64,000 nucleotides of DNA from Erythrophleum ivorense (lineage: Eukaryota; Streptophyta; Magnoliopsida; Fabales; Fabaceae). The stretch lies in assembly GCA_026724425.1 (NCBI GenBank), contig JAIUCV010000227.1:930001-994000 (forward strand), in the 5' to 3' direction. The notes beneath the pieces are model-generated. The model had not been told where the DNA came from, made no database searches, and worked only from the letters and a program-made list of their open reading frames with translations. Of the stretch, positions 56,991 through 64,000 are shown piece by piece. A program made the translations under genes and the position numbers. The first letter of the stretch is position 1; every line of letters starts with the position of its first letter.

Positions 56991-57250
56991 CCAAAACGAA
57001 TCCTACTCTCATGAACTAATTTCTTTACTCACATCCGTTCACGAAAATGTGGAAGCCCTTGCTTATTTTTCACTACACTCATTTTTCACTACACTTAGGC
57101 GACGATGTAGCGGCTCTTGCTCACTTGTCACTGTACTCGAGCTATACAGCGCGTTACTTCCGGGTAACGTCCTAGCATTACGTTTAATATATCGATTGTC
57201 CATGTCATAAAGATTTGATAAAGTTTTACGTTGGCTGTCGATTGCCTAAC

Positions 57251-58249
57251 ACAACCCTCCTCTTTTTTTTCGGGTTTGGGACCGGCTATGAAAATTAATT
57301 TGCATCAAGGCTCGTCCCTCTTTAGGACCATCCAGATCACCTGCTCATCCATTAGGATGAGCAAAGGGTGCTCATCCTTCTTCTGGACCTGCCCTGTCTA
57401 GATTCCACTTTCTTCTTTCTTTTTTTTGTAAACCTTACTCATCATTTCTTAAGTTGACGGTTGAGACGCTGTCTTTATTCTACATTTTGCTTCCTTAAAA
57501 CAATCAAAATTAAAAAAAATATGTGGAATTTGGACCATCTACATCAGATTTGGACAGTTCTAGTAGAGGGCCTGGGCGCCATCATTCTTACCCGCAATTA
57601 TTAAAATAACTCTTAATAACATCTGCCTTATGTCAATGGCCTTTCCATTTTTGTTTGTACTTTACATATATATCTTAAACAATTTATTCTCACTATGTGT
57701 ATGATTGCATAACATCTAAGGAGAATGATATTTAACACATTATTAAGAAAACTAGACTGGACTAGTTGGTTCAACCAAAAAACTAGTGAATTGGCTTGCT
57801 TTCAGGTCAAAAATCAACTAAAAACCAGTGCACTAATGAACTAGTCAAACTTAGTTAAGAATAGAGCTAGACCATGTGGCTATACATTAGAACCAAGTTC
57901 AAAACCGGGTGACTTGCTGCTCTTGACCATCCAACATGGTTTTTTGGAATTTTAATTGCAACGCTTCTCAAGTTGGGATTAGAACTTGTGGTTGGTTAGT
58001 AGACATTTGCCTCTCAAACCAAATCTCATGATCCAAAACCCATGGCTGTGACTAGTGCATAAATTAAACCAACATAGGGCAAGCTTAAGCTAGCAAGCTT
58101 CATGCACAAGAGTTTTTCACAAACGAGGGTTGAAGTAAGAGAATAAGTAACATATTAGTTTATAATTGCATTAAAAATAAATTGGGTCATTTGAATAATA
58201 AACCGATAGAGATACATTTTCTGAAAATTTCAGAAACCAACATGGAGTG
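57251..58249. other. LINE B 5' leader candidate, then nothing recognised
   Basis: Bases 57251-57440 hold an inverted pair around ctcatcc/ggatgag (57345-57380) and may be the LINE B 5' leader. Beyond that there is only AT-rich non-coding sequence with no element ends, ORFs or RNA genes seen. Confidence 0.45.
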
Positions 58250-60054
58250 GGCCTCATCACAGAGTGCCCTTGCATTGTATATATATCATAATTAGTGCCA
58301 TTACACTTTATATAATTCACTTGTATCACATCTAGCATCATTGTATCACATCTCATAGCGCCTCCACAATGTATATAATGTCTCAACTAGGTGGACCTAA
58401 GCTGTTACCTTCACTAATAGTTACAGGGTTTTAATCAAATTTTCATCCATCACTTAAAAATAAATAATGAAATAAATTATACATGATAACTTGTAGAAAT
58501 AATAAAAAATTGCAATTATAAGTAGCTATTGATAAAAGTTTTAAAATGTCAATTAAAAAAATGGTTTGAAAAATTTAAAGCAGAAGCAATAAATTCATAA
58601 GATAAATAAGAAAGAAATCTCAAATGAAACTTCATTGTGAACAATAGGGATAAGTTACGCAGGTAGTCAATGCTAGGGTACCATTATTTTCACGTCGCCC
58701 ATGTGGGAATTTTATAATTGTTTTCACTTTGCACATGTCTCACACATAAACTTTTATCCACAATTAGCAATAACTCATGGGATTCAATTATCATGTTATT
58801 ACCATTGTCACCACACAACTATTTACAACCTAGTACACAACTTAAGGTTTTAAAAGTTAAAGATTTGTTTCCCCACAGGACGATTGAGTAAGAATTTCTT
58901 AAAACAAGATTAGGACAAGAAAACATAATCATGGAATAAATTAAAAGTGTCATTTTGTTACTTATACACTAGTCAATAGGGACCAAATAATAAAGGTCCC
59001 TTCTCCAATTGGTTCAAGGTCTTAGTTGAAAGGGTATCCTCAATGTCATCTAAAATAAAATTTAACATGAAATTAACATTTCATCTGCTCAATTGACATC
59101 TATTAATATTAGTTTAACTAAATATATCCTCTAATATCTATAGCCCTAATTTTACCCTACGTTCTCTATCATCACTACTACTCTAGTTCTAGGTTTGTCA
59201 AATTAAACTTCCAAATCTCAAATTGAGCTTAGAGAGTACCTTATGGAGCTAAAAATTGAGGGTTAATGGTGTGGGTAACTTCCTCAAGCACTCACACATC
59301 AAGAATTTTGAAAAGCCCAATTTCCTCCCCTCACTTGAAGAGATTCACGTCAAGGAGAAATTCAGAGTTGCAAATTAAACATCAACTAAGGATGGAGAAA
59401 GAAGATTGGAAGAAAGGAGATGAGAGAAGAAAAAATCCAACCTTCATATAGCTTCCTAACTTCTTGACCAACCCAGCAAAAAAGAGAAGAGAAAGATAAA
59501 GAAGCTGCGACAGATGGCGGACCTCCAATGACACAACACATTGAAGAAAAAGGATGACAGCAGCAACATGAGGGTGGAGGACGACAAACCCCACAGCAAG
59601 ACTAAACCCCACGGCAAGTAGCACTTGGAAGAGGAAAGTCGCAAAACACTCAAGAATGAGGAAGAAATGAGAGAAAAGAAAGAAAAAGGAGAGGAAATTA
59701 AAAAAGAAAAAAAAGAGGAAAAGTACTTAAGGGTATAGGAATTTTCTCTATTGGGATCAAAATGAAATGCAAGAAAAATTGTTTTTACACACAAGATATA
59801 TGACAAGAATCCCGCAAAAATTCAGGCTCACAAGGTTAACTTTCCTTGAGGACTTGAAAAACATAAGTATCTCTCTTGATGCAAGAGAGATACCAAAGTA
59901 GCTCTTTAAGATAGCTCCATACTTACTCTAAAATTAGTCTTTGTTTTCTATCCCAAACTAATTTATTTTGTATTGATAAGCATTGTTTCTAATTCCATAT
60001 CTTAATTAGTAGTTATTAGGGACCTATTTGAAATTAAAATTTTAGGTTATTACA
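58250..60054 (-). repeat. Decayed gypsy-LTR-like repeat (family X, copy 2)
   Basis: Shares blocks with 12713-12780 (tggacctaagctgttacctt at 58391) and with 23540-23690 (58930-59040). The right end reads ttttaggttattaca, i.e. TGTAATAACC on the minus strand, a plausible LTR start. It has no coding content; the frames at 59266-59806 are low-complexity purine or pyrimidine runs. The left boundary is not clear. Confidence 0.45.
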
Positions 60055-62490
60055 CCAAGATGTCATGATTACTTTGATGATATACTAATGCAAACTATTA
60101 TATGTAAACATAACTTTATACATTACAGAACACAAAATGGTATTTTATTCATTAGTTGAATAAAAATGTTAGATTGTCAAAATATATTTTTTCAAAAAAT
60201 GTTTGTAACATGTGGTAACAAAAATTTATAATATAATAGCATGTCATAAAATTAGATATCAAATTTATAAAGTATGAATTAATAAATAATCTTATATAAT
60301 ATATACTTTTTAAAAATATCTTCTTAACACTTACTAATTTAATTTTTATGAAGAATTGCATTTAATATATTTTAAATAAATTAGTTTGATTGCGATTTTA
60401 CTACTAAACCGTGAACTAATCCTTTTTCTAATTCAGTTACTAGTTCAGTTTTTGAAACACTAATTTAACATGATGGACTCTGCGTTCATTATCCAAATTT
60501 GGCTGCCACCTTCTCCTTTGGCTTTTGATTGGCCTATAATTATTTTGTTCAACATATGGTGAAGTTTTGTGTGTCCTAGGTATTCTTGCTGCTTGCCTCT
60601 TTTTAGAGAGTGAATGAGTGGGGGAATCAAAGTTTGTGTGCAAGAGAGTGTAAAACCTCTCTCTAGAAGGACTAATCTTATAGATTAAAGCCTAAATTGT
60701 TCTTAGAATCAAGTGGAACCATTTGAAGTATTAATAAATGGTAAGGAAAAACCAAGCCAATTAAAACTTTCAAAACTAATTAGGGCATTTGAGATAGAAT
60801 ACAAATTACCATATATTGACCTTCAGTAGCTAATCAAGTTAAGGGTTAATTAAGCTAAATGTAATTATCAACATTTACTACTTATCTTGGACTAAGAAGC
60901 TTAGAACATATCCCACTTGCTAGCTAGCTAAAAAAGAGTTGAGGTAAATTATAAATTGGCTACGCTATCCTCTTTAGGCTTCACTTAGTATAGGAAAATT
61001 TATAATAAATTACTATAACTCATCCTATCGGAACAGACCTACGCTTAAACATGTACCTAGGAACCAAAAGCTTCTTAAAACTATCATTTACTCCTTCCAA
61101 AACAGTGTTGGACATAGCCTAGGTGTGTAAAAAGGCTCCTGGACACACCCAGGGCTTTGGCCTGCTGTTTGGTTGCCTAACGAAGATCCTGAAATTTTAC
61201 AGATGTTCATGGCTGTGCTGCTGTGCACAAACTGCCCGTGCCCCCTATTGGTTACACGAGTTAGAATTTTGGCTCTACATGGCTAGGGGTAAGGAGTACA
61301 CGCACAGGGGTTGTCAAATACTGACTTCAGGCCTCAAAATCCACCCTTTGACATGGTTTATTCTAGGATTTAGCCTAAGTTGTATACTACCAAGTACAAC
61401 TCCAAATCTTGACTCCAAGAACAAAATCTAATGTATGACAGAGAGCGTGCTGCACAACACACTCCTAAAATAAACTCCACCCATTCATCTCAACCATTAC
61501 TCTTACTAGGATTTGACAAACAAGTAAACATCACCAAATTGTAAGGTTTAGGTCTAATTGCTAAAGGGTAACTTGTTAAACCAGAAAAACTCCACAGATA
61601 CCACACTCAATCTATGACAGAGAAAGGGAAAATAGAATTTGAATATACCAGTGGACTACCCAACAAGAGTTACACCCTTCCAAACATGCCTAAAACACCT
61701 TAGATAAGTCTCAAACCGTAAATTACATTATTCTAAGCCATTGGAACCTTGCTACGGCATAGAATTCTAAAGTGACCATGCTAAGGGCTAAAGATTGAAA
61801 ACATTCCTAGTTTTACCACTTTTGCTGTAGGTGGCATACCCAAATCACTAACTATGAACCATTTTTGCTCCCTAAAACCATCCTCACAAGTCACAAACAC
61901 CAAAATAGAGTGTTCCAAACCCTCGGAACCCTACAAGAACATAGATTTCACAAAGTGACCATGCCAAACCTACTCCAGCAAGCTAAAATAAGCCAAATTG
62001 AACCTTTTCAAATCTCAACTACTGGACTCTTAAGGTTGACCAACCAACCCAAAAGCATTACCATGCAAATACCACAACCATTATATGCTATATAAATCCA
62101 ATAACTCATGCATTCAACGAACTATAACATAATCTTTCGATAAACACTCTTGAAGATGAAATATGATAACAAGACAACCCACATACTCATCCATATATCA
62201 ACAATACCATCAAGGGAAACATGCTAATTTCATTATCCTCATGAGTCAACTCAAAGCTAAAACAACTACTAACATAGAGCCAACAGCTCATACACAATCC
62301 TATCTTGGCATTATGCTCATATATATGCAACAAACCCAAAATATTCATCAAAATATCATTGTTACAATACCATTGACATGTGTACAACCCTCACACAAAA
62401 TACATGTACATAGGGCTTCCCAAAAACATAGCTATGTACATATACAAGCGAGAACTCAATTTTCCGCAAGCTTTTCCTTCCTTTGAGGAA
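60055..62490. other. Non-coding repeat-like stretch, unresolved
   Basis: AT-rich to about 60660, then sequence with weak internal near-repeats, for example tggaaccttgctacggcataga (61741) against cggaaccctacaagaacataga (61923). Frames at 61123-61431, 61865-62095 and 62163-62486 show no motif. It may be LTR sequence of another gypsy element. The missing QSOX exons were not seen here. Confidence 0.4.
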
Positions 62491-62491
62491 C

Positions 62492-62597
62492 ACACAAAAT
62501 TGTGCAAATTATAAAGGAATTATAAAAGCACTTTAATTCCTATTTATAAAAATAAGCGGAGCATACAAAATTGTGCAAATTATAGAGGAATTAAACT
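62492..62597. repeat. Duplicated and inverted LINE segments at the LINE C 5' junction
   Basis: acaaaattgtgcaaattata followed by aaggaatta (62493-62522) recurs as acaaaattgtgcaaattata plus gaggaatta (62565-62593). Between them, aggaatta (62516-62523) and taattcct (62534-62541) form a small inverted pair. Both copies match internal LINE sequence. Confidence 0.65.
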
Positions 62598-63838
62598 CAT
62601 GAGCCACACTATGAAGTTATTGAAGAGGGTTATTGAGCAGAGATTAAGACAAGAGATTCAAGTTATAGAAAATCAATTTGGTTGTATACCTAATAAGTTA
62701 ACCATAGAAGTGATATACTTATTGCGAAAATTAATGGAGAGATATCGAACAAATTAAAAAAACTTGCATATGGTGTTCATTGATTTAGAGAAGATATATG
62801 ATAAGACGTTAAGAGATGTTTTGTAGAAGGCTTTGGAGAAAAAAGGAGTTCATATTGCTTATATTCGAGTAATTTAAGATATGTATGATGTGGTTACAAC
62901 TAGTGTGAGAACACAAAGTGAGCCCACAAAAAATTTCCTAATAACTATTGGCCTATATCAGGGGTCAACATTGAGCCCTTTTCCTTTTACTTTAGTTTTA
63001 GATATGCTTATTGAACATATTCAACAATCAATGCCACAGTGCATGTTCTTTGCAGATAATAGTCCTAGTTGGGGGGTTGAGAAAGGAAATAAATAAGAAG
63101 TTAGAGGTGTGGAGATTAGCTTTGGAAACACATGGATTTTGTTTAAGTAAAACGGAATATATGGAATATAAGTTTAGCAAGAGGCGTATTAATTCTAGTG
63201 TAGAAGTGAAAATTCGAGAACATACCATACCACAAGTTACTCATTTTAAGTATCTTGGGTCCATCATACAACAAGATGGGAAAATAAAAGAAAATGTAAA
63301 CCATAGGATTCAAGCAGGATGGATGAGATGAAGGAATGCTTCAGGTGTTATCACATATAAATGAGTACCGTTCAAATTTAAAGGTAAATTTTACCGCATA
63401 GCTATAAGATTAGTAATGTTGTACAGGATTAAGTGTTGAGCATTAAAAAGCCAACATGTGAACAAGGTCAATGTTGTAAAGATGAGAATGTTGCGTTTGA
63501 TCAGTGAATATACCAAATAATATAAAATTAGAAATAAATACATTAGAGAAAAAGTTGAAGTTGCACCTATTATGGAAAAGATAGTAGAACCACGTTTTAG
63601 ATAGTTTGGACATGTGTGGAGAAAACCTATAGAAGCCCCAATAAGAAGGGTAGATCAGATGAAGAGTAGCCTAATAATTAGAGGTAGAGGGAGGTCATGA
63701 AAAACTATAAGTGAAATTATTAAGAAAGATTTAGACTTAAATGGTTTAACTAAAGACATGATTTATGATGGAACTTTATGGCATCATTAAATTCATGTGG
63801 CCGACTCTACTTAGTAGGAAAAAGCCTATTGTTGTTGT
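62531..63838 (+). mobile_element. LINE C: 5'-truncated RTE-type LINE
   Basis: Plus strand, from within the reverse transcriptase to a short TTG tail at 63829-63838. Motifs include a GCIPNKLTIEVIYLLRKLME-like stretch, [12 protein letters not shown] (62771), QGSTLSPFPFTLVLDMLIEH (62959), FADN at 63046-63060 in place of FADD, LALETHGFCLSKTEYMEYKF (63119) and IRGRGR near 63676. It is more diverged than LINE A and B and has many stops. The endonuclease is absent, as usual for truncated insertions. Confidence 0.85.
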
Positions 63839-64000
63839 CCTTTCTTTGGGCAGATCCTTCACTAGTAGAATTAGTTGTCCCATAAAATAGGGTGAGATAC
63901 AAATCCTAGTAGATTATTCACTTTTCCAAACATACTTGGAAACAACATATAAATGATCTCTCAACTAAACATGTACATCTCATAATCATTTCATATACAA
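63839..64000. other. Sequence after LINE C: nothing recognised
   Basis: Short non-coding end of the window. A target duplication matching the 5' side of LINE C was not found. Confidence 0.4.

Larger units (their letters stand above)
54104..57250 (-). mobile_element. LINE B: RTE-type non-LTR retrotransposon
   Basis: A close relative of LINE A on the same strand, uninterrupted. The (CAA)n tail starts at 54104. Order on the minus strand: endonuclease 56990-56035, linker and reverse transcriptase 56025-55000, C-terminal region 54900-54149. The 5' part extends further than LINE A, into GC-richer 5' leader sequence that may reach about 57440. No target duplication was found, so the 5' end is uncertain. 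It lies in a large QSOX intron if the rest of that gene is downstream. Confidence 0.88.

Noticed and set aside
59382..59806. Hydrophobic minus-strand frames of 80 and 116 codons
   Set aside because: Complement of a GA-rich low-complexity stretch in a gypsy-like repeat; no motif.
61123..61431. 102-codon frame with several cysteines
   Set aside because: Checked as a possible QSOX ERV exon because of the cysteines; no FAD-domain motif, no splice match.

Overview
The window is nuclear DNA from a flowering plant, most likely a eudicot with a repeat-rich genome. The evidence is one spliced host gene with plant-type introns surrounded by nested LTR retrotransposons, RTE-type LINEs, a Stowaway-like MITE and an endogenous plant pararetrovirus. 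The sequence is AT-rich and has no bacterial-style gene arrangement. The species cannot be named from it.

Region by region. 1-11770: an internally deleted Ty1/copia relic and its LTR-like tail carry a full-length RTE LINE (LINE A, minus strand, 17-bp target duplication). LINE A is split by a 3.8-kb solo-LTR-like block, which is itself split by a 1.6-kb copia-type solo LTR. Every junction has a perfect target-site duplication. 11770-24219: a decayed gypsy-LTR-like repeat is interrupted by a 3.9-kb LTR, a primer-binding-site-like motif, and about 6 kb of non-coding internal DNA with tandem repeats. This looks like a large non-coding retroelement whose 3' end is lost. 24220-35353: an endogenous caulimovirid genome on the minus strand. 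It has a tRNA-Met primer site, coat protein with its zinc knuckle, movement protein, protease, reverse transcriptase, RNase H and a last ORF. Its ends are direct repeats of about 170 bp, and its last ORF is cut by a second copy of the 3.8-kb solo LTR.

36086-53649 and beyond: the 5' part of a quiescin sulfhydryl oxidase (QSOX) gene on the plus strand. Eight exons give 298 codons covering the signal peptide and thioredoxin domain; the ERV/FAD half lies beyond the part seen. Intron 3 is about 11 kb because a minus-strand copia element landed in it. A plus-strand copia element then landed in the integrase of the first, and a MITE landed in the 3' LTR of the second. Downstream are a second RTE LINE (54104-57250), another gypsy-LTR-like repeat and a 5'-truncated third LINE at 62531-63838.

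Apart from QSOX, every coding region seen belongs to a mobile element or virus and is broken by stops, frameshifts or insertions. The most rewarding parts are the terminally redundant endogenous pararetrovirus, the insertion order that can be read from the nested target duplications, and the unusual junctions around 13.1 and 23.3 kb.
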